Below are positions 21,362 to 32,400 of a stretch of 64,000 nt of DNA, piece after piece (position 1 is the first letter of the stretch; each line of letters begins with the position of its first letter). The position numbers were made by a program, and so were the translations under genes. Origin of the DNA: Sweltsa coloradensis (Eukaryota; Arthropoda; Insecta; Plecoptera; Chloroperlidae); assembly GCA_024449915.1 (NCBI GenBank), contig JAMZAV010000445.1:434001-498000 (forward strand), in the 5' to 3' direction. The notes beneath the pieces were generated by a model. It was not told the origin of the DNA, did not search any database, and saw only the letters and a program-made list of their open reading frames with translations.

Positions 21362-21490
21362 AACAATAATAAGATATTTAAAACAACATTACATTTAAAA
21401 ACAAGAGCTGAAGTGAATTTTTAGCAAAACTTACTCTAATAAGTCCACCACCTGGAGAGAACAGCAAACATTTGAGATACTTGTCAGTTG

Positions 21491-23479
21491 TCACCAGGAG
21501 CTTCCATGACGTCGCTGTTCGCCAGGCCCTTCCCGGTAGTAAACAAACACAACGTAGCTGAAGTAGAGCGGTATGACCGAACCAATCATGAATGGAATTA
21601 AACCTTCTAAGATCATCATAGGATCAACTATACCCAAATAGGCGAACCCCAACAGTCCAAGTACGACGCTCACGATTGTGATTATGGGCGACGGCAACAA
21701 CAGCCGACGGATGTTCGTCAATACGGCGATCAGCAGCATGATGTCAAAGATTATATGTAGTATTGCTACGCAGATCACTCCAACCCCCATTGCAATTGTC
21801 ATTTCATCCTGCAAACAACAAAAGACAGGTATCAGTCACCGAGTGACGGGAGCAGGCCGAACTATCAACATAGTTGCCCAACTTAATTGCTAGCCCGATA
21901 CACGAGCAATAAAGTATAGAAACAGTGGATTCGTTGTCAGCGTTTACGGGAAATTGCTAACTTTTTTGCAAATTAGTTCAGGTTGTTCAACATTGGGATG
22001 TTACACCACATTACTGTCGGGCAACTCCAAGCAACATTGTCGGGCAACATGTTGAGCGTTTGGCGACCGCTTTACAGGGATTAGATCGGGCGCTGAGATT
22101 TCTTCCACCGACTTCGCGTGCTAACACTGGAATGGAACCCTTAAGAAACCTTTATAGCAGACTGTACTTACACTCGTTGTTAGACGAGTGAGTGAGCCAT
22201 GTGTTGAGTAGGCCTACCCGGTAACATTTCCTCCTCCCTAGCCTATCATAGGCTAGAGTGGCGCATTATGGCCTTTTTTGCGCTCTTATACCAACTAAAC
22301 TTAAAAACCCTTATGTTTATACCAATATAATTATCATACATAAATGCAAATGTACCCGGGTACTCAATACATGACTCGCTCACTCGTCTAACAACGACTT
22401 TGACGTTTTCCTAGTCTAGTTGACTAAGACGCTGTGAAACCCGAAATGTGGGAGACCTGGGTTCAATCCCCTGGCCGGGAAAGATTTTGTAATTTCTGGA
22501 TGGTATATTAAAAATTATTTAACATGTTTTGAAATGCATATAGCGCAGTGTAGTCTATCATCTGTGACAATACTATGGAAAACATAGCCAGTACGAAATT
22601 CGTGTAAACATTGCAAGGTATATTCAATCTCCAAGCTCTATTTGGGGGTACCTTGAGCGTCTAAGATTCGCTACACCTTGGGCACTGGATTTCACAGCCA
22701 GACAAATATCAAACGATTTTTTTTTTTTAAAACAAAACCATTGTCGTTAAAATAATTCCTACACATATTTTTCAATTTATTAATTATTTCTTGTAGGTTT
22801 TAATCGCAATGGATCTAGCTGATTTTGTTAGCAGTTCTCAGTAAACTCGTACCGGATGTCTGTTTAAAATTTCAGGGCAATCTGGTCAGTGATTCGGCTG
22901 ATTTTCGATGTACACGCACTCACACACACACCACACACAGAATGACGGAAGAGCCGATTTTCTTGAATGGTTTCCTCAGTCGCTTCGCTCCCTCGTCTAA
23001 AAATAAAAATGTCCCATCTCAAGTCACATAACTGATTTTCATGGATGGACATTAAATTTATGCCGACCCTGTAGGCCCGAAACCATCGACAAACGAACTA
23101 TGACCAACCAGAGACCGGAACACCGATCAATCAAGCTGGACACAATTCCACCCCTGAACAGTAGGCCTACACCAGAATCAACAAGACTAATTCAGAACAA
23201 CCTTGGAATCTAGAAGTTAAATTACGTCTGCCCATAGAGGTAATCGAACCCTGGACCTTCTGCATTGGAAGCAGTGATGAATGTTTTAAAGTTTGAAACC
23301 GTACGGCAAGTGAAGCAACTATAGGGACCCTCGAACCCAACTAATATACTTACCCGTGACATTGTCGCTAGGATTATTCCGTTAGCTAGCAAGAGTACAT
23401 CACTTGCGATGTCAACCGAGGCTATTACTATGACCCCAGTCTTAAGGGGGATTTTCCAACAGCACTTGGTCTTGGTCAT
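21491..23479 (-). CDS. Four-pass membrane protein, DUF4728-like (copy B)
   Basis: Two exons, join(21491..21808, 23354..23479) on the minus strand, 147 aa. The exon 1 donor is GTAAGT and the exon 2 acceptor TTTGCAG, same phase and exon-1 length as copy A. The start MTKTKCCW and the PLKTG motif replace the SLRTG of copy A; four hydrophobic segments fall at the same positions. Conserved islands between the copies are IMLLI, NIR.LLLP.PI.TIV, DP and PLYF..VVF..YREGP. Overall protein identity by eye is near 53 percent. The C-terminus differs: where copy A ends DDEED-stop, copy B has CGA aligned with that TGA and reads on to RRHGSSW, sequence that is 3' UTR in copy A. The intron holds a later M2-type insertion and a retrotransposon lies downstream. 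It looks intact, so it is probably functional. Confidence 0.72.
22167..22998 (-). mobile_element. M2-family element in intron of gene copy B
   Basis: About 830 bp absent from the intron of copy A. The ends are TTAGACGAGGGAGCGAAGCG (minus strand, from 22998) and CTCGTCTAACAACGAG (minus strand, ending near 22167), giving a TTAGACGAG/CTCGTCTAA inverted motif. It includes a tRNA-like pol III segment (22405-22480), a TG/CA microsatellite near 22915-22938, and a ~50-bp foldback (22176-22225 with 22345-22396). No protein is encoded. Splice sites of the host gene are not affected. Confidence 0.65.
22405..22485 (+). repeat. tRNA-derived segment within M2 element
   Basis: A-box-like TAGTTGACTAAGACG and B-box-like GGGTTCAATCCC are spaced about as in a tRNA, followed by CCGGGAAAGATTTTGTAATT. 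The same layout occurs at 17105-17190 (reverse), 37855-37925 (reverse) and 23790-23860. The stems no longer pair as a functional tRNA, so it is read as a tRNA-derived SINE head captured or shared by M2 copies. Confidence 0.5.
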
Positions 23480-23734
23480 CTTGAACGAATGTTGATGTAA
23501 ACAAAACAAAACTGAATTGTTGGTTGCTTCCAAAGAGCTTAGCGTTGTTATCATGCAGCCACATCCTGCTAGATGTGTTTAACTCCTTGCTGATGACGAG
23601 TTCAAAGATGTGCCTTGATGAATATTTAATTATTTATTTAAACTGTTATGATGGTGTTTATACATTACAAGTATACATTATGGTTCAACAGGTTTTGAGA
23701 GGAAATCCAGTCTTAGATAGGGGATGGGGTAAAG

Positions 23735-23940
23735 GGAATGTGCACGGGTACTCAACACATGGATGGCTTGCTTACTCGCCAGTAACAACTTTGGCGTTTG
23801 CCTTTATATACCCGAAATGTGGGGGACCTGGGTTCAAACCCCGGTCGAGATTGATTTGTTAATTTCTGGATTGTATTAACAATATTATAGAACATGTTTT
23901 GAAATGAATACAATGCTATACGAGTCAAGATTACAAGGTT
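23735..23940 (+). repeat. tRNA-derived SINE-like / M2 fragment
   Basis: It contains GGGTACTCAACACATGGATG, CAACTTTGGCGTTTGCC, a B-box-like GGGTTCAAACCCC at about 23831-23843 and a GAACATGTTTTGAAATG tail, all shared with 22345-22555 and the reverse of 37790-37985. It lies just upstream of gene copy B. Confidence 0.5.
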
Positions 23941-24234
23941 TACTCAATCTCTTTACTCAAAACGGAATTTTGGGAAACCTTGAGCGTGGAGATTTTTTAT
24001 ACCTTGCTCAAACTGTAAATGCATTCACCGCCTGACATTCAAAACATGATTTGATATAAATGATTTCTTGAAGAACAAAATCCACTGTCGTTAAATTAAA
24101 TATGACTCTCTCAGTTTATTGTGAATTTGCTCAAACCCGGTTGCATTGTTTTTCATGTTAATTTCCTGGTGTGCATCTTCACAACTGTTTTTTGTAAAGA
24201 TTATGGTCGGTCCTTGGTCGAAAGAGATATTATG

Positions 24235-24450
24235 TGACAGACGTCTGCCCCGCGCCCAGGCTAATTATACAGACAGACAGCGAGACAGCCGCTGCACTTG
24301 CGCCCGCCTGGTACCGTGTCGCTCGGGCTATTCCCGGCGTCGCGACGCTCTCGTCTCGCTATTAATACCTCGGCGACGGCGACGCGCGCCCTTGTCTGCC
24401 GCATGTGATTCGATGCGATGCTATTGTCACAGGCTCTTCTTAGCCTAGAT
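24235..24450. other. GC-rich, CpG-dense island
   Basis: A stretch of high GC content and many CpGs (CCTCGGCGACGGCGACGCGC near 24367-24386) in AT-rich surroundings. The open frame across it has no recognisable domain. It could be a promoter or first-exon fragment, or a GC-rich repeat. Confidence 0.25.
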
Positions 24451-24569
24451 CCAGCTTTATAGGACGCGGGACAACACTTTGCAATAGTACCCTACATTCA
24501 ATGTTCGTATTCAAAATATCTCGAGACCTAGACTTGCGTAACTTTTCGACTTGTTTTTTTTTTCAAATC

Positions 24570-25229
24570 TAAAATATGAACGTTGTAGCCCCACTCGTTT
24601 GGTCAGAATTTGCCCAAATATCACGAAAATATCGCTTAACTGCAACCACTTTAGAGATGTTCATCATGGCCAAAGCTCGAGTGTGTGAAGGAGTCCACTT
24701 TAGAGATGTCTATCATGGCCAAAGCTCGAGTGTGTGAAGGAGTCCACTTTAGAGATGTCTATCATGGCCAAAGCTCGAGTGTGTGAAGGAGTCCACTTTA
24801 GAGATGTCTATCATGGCCAAAGCTCGAGTGTGTGAAGGAGTCCACTTTAGAGATGTCTATCATGGCCAAAGCTCGAGTGTGTGAAGGGAGTCCACTTTAG
24901 AGATGTCTATCATGGCCAAAGCTCGAGTGTGTGAAGGAGTCCACTTTAGAGATGTCTATCATGGCCAAAGCTCGAGTGTGTGAAGGAGTAAAAATTCGGA
25001 TAAATTCGTAAAAGTACAATATTTATGAGAAATATTTCTTCGATTGTACACAAAAACTTGGCAGATCTGTTCAGAGATTTCGAAGGTCACCTCCAATTTT
25101 CATCAAGATCGCATATGCCGTTTGCCCGGTAGAGAGCGAACAAACAGACAAAATAAAACAAAAAAACACGAGTTATTTTTCTCGTGGTACCCTAAGTGAA
25201 ATTGAAGTCTTCGCGTCGCTCATCCAGTA
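24570..25229 (-). mobile_element. M1-family element interrupted by a minisatellite
   Basis: The left part (24570-24640) carries AATATGAACGTTGTAGCCCC and CACGAAAATATCGC; the right part (24990-25229) resumes with AAATTCG..TCGTAAAAGTAC and ends at the M1 terminus near GCGTCGCTCATCCAG. Between them, at the point where other copies have CGCACTAAAAATCG, lies the 49-bp tandem array. The hairpin/CTAG end is missing. Confidence 0.7.
24645..24988. repeat. 49-bp minisatellite, seven copies
   Basis: Units start at 24645, 24694, 24743, 24792, 24841, 24891 and 24940, each TCCACTTTAGAGATGTCTAT followed by CATGGCCAAAGCTCGAGTGT and GTGAAGGAG. Copies are almost identical; the first has TTCATC for TCTATC and the fifth has one extra G. 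The homogeneity implies recent expansion. Confidence 0.95.
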
Positions 25230-25315
25230 GTATTATTATTTCAATTCTTTGAAAAAACGCTTTAAAAATTACGCATAGGGATAACACGGTACAATTTAGA
25301 GTTTAAAATATACTT

Positions 25316-25390
25316 GTCCTGATGGTATAGTGGTTAAGATGCTCACCTGGAATGTGGGAGACCCGTGGTTCGAATCCCGGTTGCGGCGGA
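25316..25390 (+). repeat. tRNA-like pol III sequence (pseudogene or SINE head)
   Basis: It has an A-box-like TAGTGGTTAAGATGC and a B box GGTTCGAATCC with tRNA-like spacing and a following T run (TTTTTT) that could terminate pol III. The acceptor and T stems are only partly complementary (GTCC pairs with GGAC, the inner base pairs fail), so a functional tRNA is unlikely. Best read as a tRNA pseudogene or tRNA-derived SINE. Confidence 0.5.
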
Positions 25391-25674
25391 CTTTTTTAAT
25401 TTCTGAATTGTAGTAAATAATAACGGTAACAACTGTTTTCAATACCCTTTAACAGCCATAAGCTTATCTGTATAACCATTGCAATGTGCGGATATGATGC
25501 GTGTTTTTTTATTGTTTTTGACAAGAAGATCTATAGACTATTCTAGTTGAGGGTTTTACAGTCGGTCGATGAAGATTGATAGAAACAGGTAGAGTATAAT
25601 CGTTTGGTCCAACACATTAAACGTTTAGCCGCCTACGATTAATGCGTAATTATAATCGCAATGCAAGATGGAGG

Positions 25675-26060
25675 GAGAAAGTGACGTCATACAGTGCGCG
25701 GTCACGTGGTTAGAGCGGCGGGCGGGGCAAACGACTGGCCGCGGTGTTTAAAAACTGGCGCCGTTTGGCCGCCTAGTTAATAGTTCGGTACTTACTATAT
25801 TTTAGTTTTACGATAATAGATTCCGAAATGAAATGTTTGCGTTAGTGTGGTCTAGTTTCGCTTCCGGTAGTTACTGGCTGGTTTAGACGTGACGTCATCA
25901 CTGGTGTGTAGGCCTATGCACTCCGCCCTGCTACAGTAGTCAGTGAGAGTGACAACCTGGAACGAGAGAGAACTGTCACCTAGAATGTTTGTCACACCAA
26001 AATAAATACTCATTACTTACCTCTGCTGTGAGTGTCTGTTGTGTATTACATTAAAGGAAC
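25675..26060. promoter_or_regulatory. Promoter-like region with CRE and E-box motifs
   Basis: Two TGACGTCA elements (25682-25689, 25890-25897), CACGTG at 25703-25708, a GC-rich GGCGGGCGGGGC block and an initiator-like TCAGT at 25940-25944. A strong splice-donor-like CAGAG/GTAAGT lies on the minus strand at about 26021. No adjoining coding exon was found on either strand, so the assignment is tentative. Confidence 0.25.
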
Positions 26061-26074
26061 ATTGGCAGAAGACA

Positions 26075-26214
26075 AAAAGTTGTATTTTAGTGCAAATAAC
26101 GATAATAGCGAATGAGTTTTATCCCTCGTATTTGACTTTCCGACGACAACGTTAGCGACTAAACGGATGGATAAAAATTCCTAATTAGCGTTATTTGCTC
26201 GTAAATATAACTTT
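26075..26214. repeat. Short foldback repeat
   Basis: The arms, about 26075-26124 and 26169-26214, pair imperfectly (AAAAAGTTGTATTTTAGTGC with GTAAATATAACTTTTT, CAAATAACG with CGTTATTTG, GAGTTTTATCC with GGATAAAAATTC). The ~45-bp centre is unique. Confidence 0.6.
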
Positions 26215-27501
26215 TTACACTTTTAAAGCCATAATGTTATAATATATATTTATCGACAGCGCCAACTTTTGTATAAAGCGACTCCTTAAATACTTTTTCG
26301 AAGTTTTATCGACCAGTTTTTCCTATGCGAACATAATCATGTATAAATTCCAAAAGGGTGGACTTTGAAGTCAGAACTCTGATATAAAGGAACGTTAGAT
26401 CTGTAGCCTACTCCAAGCTTGCTCTATTATAGTCTTGAATTGAAAGGTCTTAATTATAGTAGATACTGCTGTCGAACTAGCTTCGAGATAATCGAATCAA
26501 CGTAACAATCGAACTATATCAGATCGAAAACGATCGATTTATCGATCGATGTGAGTAAATCAATCGAAAACATTCCGCCGGTTTGGATCAGAATTCTCTA
26601 CCAAATCTTATCTTTAATTCTCTAACAATGAATCGAGATGTGTCTTGTTTATATTATTATAATGGGGCTAGAGAGGTGAACATCCTGTGGCTGGTTCCCC
26701 AGTCCAACCTAATGATCCAACACATGATAAACCCTCCTATTAACAACACGCACTCGCCCTGTTCGTTCTGGCCCGCCCTAATTGGTTGCAGATATTACTA
26801 AAACAAAAAACAAGATTTTACCACCAAGGAAGTCAATAAAATAATTACATTAGAAAATCGATACATTGGGTCTTCACGCTATATCCACGAAACCTCAACA
26901 TTCGCACAAAAAACTTGTTTTTTGGTTATGGTATTTGAAGATTCGTTTTTTCAGTTTCCGCGGGGCGCTACTTTACTAACAAGGCAATTTACTTTACTGC
27001 CATCTTAGAATCAGTTTTTTTGGCACATGCTGCAACCAAGGAAGCAGGTGATTGCGACAGGGAATATTTGAATATATATATTAATTGTTCTTTTATTAAT
27101 CAATAGATCATCTCCATGACAACTGGCCAAACGATTTGTGGCCAACATAATGTGTGAACTATTAGTTTTGATAATTAATAATGAAATTAACATTTGAATA
27201 TTTGTAACATTATTGAAATAGTTATATGTTTTAAATTTAACGAAGTCTATAAAATAAGAAAGATTTCGATTTAGGTGATGGAGGGGTGAAAATGGAGAAG
27301 TAAATCAAGGGCAGGGTATAAATACAATTAGAGCCCTTGATTTACTCATGATCGAGGGTGTTCATGAGACTCTACAATCGAGATATCATCAGTTTATCAG
27401 GTGTTTACAACCCTATAATCTTGCTAATAGGCATCCACTGTACCCACAGTACATACCAACTACCATAGAAGAACGCTGAGATGGTCACACTGGGTAACCT
27501 T
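26215..27501. other. Non-coding stretch
   Basis: AT-rich sequence with clustered TCGAT words (26520-26570). No exon, RNA gene or shared repeat was recognised. Short frames at 26583-26801 and 27011-27193 have no domain or splice support. Confidence 0.35.
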
Positions 27502-28090
27502 ATTGGATGAGCGTAGCGAGCGAAGCGAAGATTCCATTTTACTACACTGGAGAAAAAAATCCGGAATGTTTTTTTTTTTTTTTTTTCTTTTTTTCTTTTT
27601 GTATTTTTGTCTGTTTGTCCACACGATTCCGGCTAAACCGATACTCCGATTGCGATGAAATTTTATGGAGGCCTTCGAAATCTCTGAACTTAGAACTGCC
27701 ACGTTTTTGAGCGCAATCGGAAAATTTTTTTCTCATAAAAATCGCAATTTTACGATTTTTTTCGATTTTAAAAAAATTTCTTCAACTTATAACACCTACA
27801 TGCTTTATCCGATTTTAATGATTTTTGCACAGAACCTTTATTCCATAAATTAAGATATTCTTGTGAAATTTGAGCGCAATTGAAAAAATATTTATCATAA
27901 AAATTGAAATTTTACGGGTTTTTTCTTTTTTAAAAAAAGTTAATTTTTTATTTTATTTTATTTAATTTAAAAAATTTCAATTTAATAATGATTTTTCCAC
28001 AGAACAACAGAAAATTCGCATAACACATGGCAGCTCAATGCACCAATTACGCTCATCCAACAACGCGGCGGGACTTAAGCGTTTTCTAGT
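27502..28090 (+). mobile_element. M1-subfamily element
   Basis: It starts ATTGGATGAGCGTAGCGAGC and ends with GCTCATCCAACAACGCGGCG..GGACTTAAGCGTTTTCTAGT, the two M1 termini. The interior is the same subfamily as 47269-47986 (GTCTGTTTGTCC, ATAAAATTT.AT.GCAAT and repeated poly-A/T blocks) and differs from the main M1 core. A T run at 27570-27600 gives spurious frames on both strands. Confidence 0.6.
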
Positions 28091-28680
28091 AAAAACAAAA
28101 GTTTCCTAGATTCAAGTTGATTCAAACTCTTCATAAATTAAAACATCAACACACGAAATACTTCATACGCCAGTCTGTGAGTGGGAGACGAGACCTTGAC
28201 CTTGGACAATTAACACTGACTTTGCCGAGAGGAAACTAACTTATCTTTCACGTTATTATGTCTTTCAACGGTGTGCTAATCAAATAATTGTTTCTGCGGC
28301 TAATTATTGTTGTTGTTTTGTGTTCAACGTAAACTGATTTAATTTCAGGCTGTTTTATTGCTCGAGCCGAATGTAAACAATCAACGTAATGAATGAATGA
28401 CGAAATAATTTATGAATAGCTACTACAATTTACTAGGTACCGTGCTGGACATAGTGTTCTCCCGTGCTTCAGCGTATGGAAGTCCGACCATGGATTTATA
28501 ATCCGACCACTGACAAGGCTTGTAACTCTGTATTTTGTCCCCAAGATTTTTTATTTATTTGCTTCTGTCCTTCGATGCAAACATACATTTTAGGTTAGCA
28601 AATTATACATACTCATAACAGTTACAATACACATATAAATTACAAATACATTCACAAGTGGAAAGGAAAAATAAAATTCA
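28091..28680. other. Non-coding stretch
   Basis: No gene was recognised. A TTTATTTATTTGC block at about 28550 followed by sequence unlike the ATTT-tailed family may be a different retroposon tail. Confidence 0.3.
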
Positions 28681-29331
28681 TTAAAGGGGCTAAAAACCCC
28701 AAAAATTATTTTTTACGACGTGATCTATAGCACAATACTACACTTAAATGACCGTTTAAAAAATTATATCTTGTAACTGTGATTTAACACGATTTTTTTA
28801 ATTTTTTTGATCCAGAAATTGGCGAAAATTGGTGTTTTGGAAAATTTCCTAAATCGGCTTTAACCTGCTTCTCTTTTGGTCCACATAGATACTAGAGCAT
28901 AGTACCAATCTAAAATGCCCCTTTATAACATCGTGTCTTGAAACTGTGCCCAAATATACCCTCAAACACGCAAAAATATGCATTCCAAAATCACACCCCA
29001 TCTTGGAAATCAGCATATTTTGACCGAACTACTTGCCCAAATTACAAAACAAAATATAGAGAATTTACAGAAAAGGCTGTCGAGTACGTCAATAATGGCC
29101 AATACTTTTTTGGATCAAAATCCTCCAAGGTCACGGGGCATAAAGATCGTCCCCATGTTATTTCTTATGGGAGATTTTTGCCGATGGGACCTAGCTCGAA
29201 AAATGTCATGTTTGACAATTTTTTGGGAGGTCATGGTGGCCCCAATAATTTTTCTGTTAATTGCTAAATTCATTACTAGTTAGCCTGAATGAAATATATT
29301 TTTTGAGTTTAGCGGTTAAATACCCCTTTAA
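28681..29331. mobile_element. TTAA-flanked MITE-like element
   Basis: It is bounded by TTAA on both sides (28681-28684 and 29328-29331), with terminal AGGGGCTA on the left and TACCCCT on the right, an AGGGG/CCCCT terminal inverted repeat. Length between the TTAA sites is 643 bp. TTAA target duplication is typical of piggyBac-type elements, but the termini do not match any I can name. Overlapping ~100-codon frames inside (28938-29283) show no transposase motif. Confidence 0.4.
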
Positions 29332-30291
29332 GCCAAACAAAGCGAATACAATGTTTTTATGTCAAACTTGTATGATTAAGAATTTTATATTTTTGTGGGA
29401 GATTGTTGTAGGTTAGAGTCAAAAACCGAATGGGGGGATTGTGCCCTTTATAGCCATTCATTTTCTTCCAGACAATTGTCCAATTAGTCTTAAAATCAAG
29501 GATAACAATTATTAAAGGGGCGAGTGCCAGGTTCCAGTTACGCCAACACTCGGGAGAAAACAAAAATACGGTTGACAACACTTGTATTTACAAAATCAAA
29601 CTATTATAATAATGCCTTGTGATGTACGAAGTTATTGATAAAATTTTGACATAACTTGTTAATACTCATATTCACAACGAAACAAACTGAAAAAATGTCT
29701 CATATTCACAACGAAACAAATTGAAAAAATGTACGGTAAAGCTCCGAATGAGTTGGCGCGTGAATCAGGAATCCCCCTGTATTCTGATACAAGCTCGACG
29801 ACGGCTCTCATCCCTGATAAAGTGCCGCTAACTAACTAGCGTGTTACTCATTGCAGGAGTCTGGGATCTAACCGCAGCCGAATCCATGATTTAAACACCG
29901 TGTGTTTTAGGGACCGCAAACCACAACCGTAACCAACACCTTCGGTTTCATTTCTAGTTCTCGCTGGTCAGAAGCTAGTTTTAGTCGGAGGAAAACCCAT
30001 CAAGGTAAACAAAACAACAAGCTAGGCCTAAAGCAGCGAAAATGCTGTTTTCTAAAGATAACATTTGTAGTTATATATTTTTATTTTTTAGAACATATTT
30101 GTTTATTTAAAGCCTCCTATCAGTTACAAGAACAGATTTTCTTAGGGACGACAGCAACCTGTTACACCTACTTGGCACTCTTCAAGAACTTCCAACCTGT
30201 CCCGTAAAGTACCTTCATTTTGTAGCCAGATGAATACGTTATTAAACACCTGAAAATTAAATCTAATGACAAAATTTTGAAGACACAATAA
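29332..30291. other. Non-coding stretch
   Basis: AT-rich. It includes a short direct repeat CTCATATTCACAACGAAACAAA at 29666 and 29700 (written here only as location; period ~33 bp). No gene was recognised. Confidence 0.35.
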
Positions 30292-31068
30292 TTGGATGAG
30301 CGAAGCGAAGACTTCAATTTCACTGACCCCCCAAAAAATTTAGCTCGGGTGTTTTTTTTTTGTTTTTTTTGTTTTTTGTTTTTTTGTTTTTTTTCCGTCT
30401 GTTTGTTCGCTCTCTACCGGGCAAACGGCATATGCGATCTTGATGAAAATTTGACACGACCTTCGTTTTCTCTGAACTTAGACTTGCTACATTTTTGGGT
30501 ACAATCGAAGAAATATTTCTCATGAATATCGTACTTTTACGATTTTTTCGATTTTTAGTGCGATATTTTCGTGACATTTGGGCCGATTTTGACCAAACGG
30601 GTGGGGCTACAACGTTCATATTTCACATGGACATTAAGGTAATGGTGATGTATTGCTTTCTGAAAGAAAAAGTTGAAAAATTTTGCCAGAATCTATAGAA
30701 ATAAAGCTTTTAATATAAGTTTTTTGATTTTTTGTGCGATATTTTCGTGCCATTTGGGCCAATTCTGACCAAACGGGTGGGGCTACAACGTTCATATTAT
30801 ACATGGACATTAAGGTTATGGTGATGTAGTACCTTTTGAAAGAAAAAAAGTGAAAAAGGTAGCCAGAATCCATAGAAATAAAGCTTTTAATAAAAGTTTT
30901 TTACGGTAAATAAAACCAATTGACAAGAAACAAAAGAAACTTGACAACATTCACCTACAATGCGTAGGCAGCAAAACAAAGCACTTGCAAAAGTAAAGAT
31001 ATTCCACGCAAACAAAAACTTTAAAAAGCTCATCCATCAACGCGGCGGGACTTTAGCGTTTTCCTAGT
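30292..31068 (+). mobile_element. M1-family element, near full length
   Basis: It begins TTGGATGAGCGAAGCGAAGA and ends GCTCATCCATCAACGCGGCG..GGACTTTAGCGTTTTCCTAG, both M1 termini. The interior carries two direct copies of a ~165-bp core (30550-30715 and 30725-30895), each with GACCAAACGGGTGGGGCTAC and an ATCCATAGAAATAAAGC-like block. The variable core copy number separates M1 members. Confidence 0.7.
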
Positions 31069-32205
31069 TACATAAAATACTTCGGATTGCTGGCCCCCAA
31101 TTTAATTCGTGATAATTTCTTAATAAATAGTTATCATATTCACAACTACTTTTGTTCGTAATTATATCGTACCACCTTCTTCAGTGGAAAGTTAGTTCAT
31201 CCAAGGGTTTTGGTGGAGGTGCCGGTCCCGCTCTCAAACATCAAACATGGCCGCCTACTCACTCGCTGACTGCGCCATCTTGTTTCCACCACGTCACGTG
31301 GTTCATGTCTGACGTCACAGGGAAGGTGTAGAGGAAGAGATGATACATCGAAGTAGTGGGCTGTGGGCAGATGATCGTAAGAAGTTGTATGGAAGATACA
31401 GCGATGGGAATAGAACAGAACTAGAAGATGATTATTAACAAAGGTCGACCATTGTCGAATTTTATTGTAGTTAATTTAATTTAAAAAAATGTTTTTACAA
31501 AATTCATACCCATGTTATGTTATGTTATCTTCATTCTACATTACCTGCTGAAAGCAAGTAATTAAAACCGTGTTTAGAGATAATCTAGCACTGGCTTTAT
31601 CTAGTTATCCTTATTATCAGTTATCACACCGAGTTCCTATGACTCGGGGATATAATCCGCGGAATGCCTCTGAACTGAACTGAGAATGTGAACCCTAGTT
31701 TGGTCAAGTCCCTGAATCTGACCTTGTAACACCACGGGAACAAAGTTTATCTCAGTTTAGGGCTGAGGCGTATGACTTGGTCTTAGTCCCTCAGCCACAG
31801 GACGCGGTATCCGATCCGCAGAGGACCTAATGGTAATAGTGTTGCTGTCATCTGGCCTGGCCAGCGAGCACGCACGCACGCACGCATGTTTACCGTGCTC
31901 ACACACTGACGCCAGGAGCAAGACCGTTTCCAAGATCTCAGACCCCTCGCCATCTTCATGTACGAGATTCTTTCTTCTCGGGAAGTCTTTTATCTTTTGA
32001 CCAGCGGTGCCGCGTCCACACCTTCAGCACATAGGTGTACACTCGCCTGCACTAGGAACACTGTGGGGGCACATGGGGGTACGCTCGCCTCCTACGTCCC
32101 CAGTGCAGGTGTGGGGCACATAGCCCCAGACTTATTTTTATTTTTTACATTGCAAATGTTGGCATTTTACCAGATTTTAGCGTGCTTTCGACGGTAATTT
32201 TTTTT
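31069..32205. other. Non-coding stretch with a promoter-like CpG patch
   Basis: At 31255-31320 there is a cluster GCGCCATCTTG, CACGTG (31295-31300) and TGACGTCA (31310-31317) resembling regulatory DNA. A GCAC tetranucleotide repeat lies at about 31868-31888. Frames at 31958-32197 have no domain. No exon could be defined. Confidence 0.3.
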
Positions 32206-32400
32206 AAAATGTGAAGATCCTAAAAAAACAGTCTTGCCCCCCATGATTTCGCTGGGGGGGGGGGGCAAGCTCCCCCTCTACCCCCTGGCTCCAGCGCATT
32301 GCCACTGGTGAACGCTGTAGTTATAGGGGCATATGCTCCGCATTGCAGAAAGATGCGTTGGTTCGAATCCCGCATAGGGCATGGATTTTGTAATTGATGC
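32206..32400. repeat. Transposon-end-like sequence followed by tRNA-like segment
   Basis: On the minus strand CAGTGGCAATGCGCTGGAGC followed by CAGGGGG (about 32288-32314) resembles the CAGTGGC..CCAGGGGG ends common in cut-and-paste transposons. Next to it, 32315-32390 contains a B box GGTTCGAATCCC and a weak A box (TAGTTATAGGGGC), i.e. a degenerate tRNA-like unit. Partner ends were not found. Confidence 0.35.

Larger units (their letters stand above)
17085..23640 (-). repeat. Segmental duplication, copy B (interrupted)
   Basis: Direct duplicate of 12085-14420, expanded by two clear insertions: the LTR retrotransposon 17441-21272 and an M2-type element about 22167-22998 in the intron. Homology resumes exactly on either side of each (AGAAGCAAAG / CAAAGCAACCGG around the first). 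The left edge carries a degenerate tRNA-like M2 segment (17105-17190) also present in copy A. Confidence 0.8.

Noticed and set aside
25316..25390. Functional tRNA gene
   Set aside because: A and B boxes are good, but the acceptor and T stems do not pair properly, so a tRNA-derived repeat or pseudogene is more likely.
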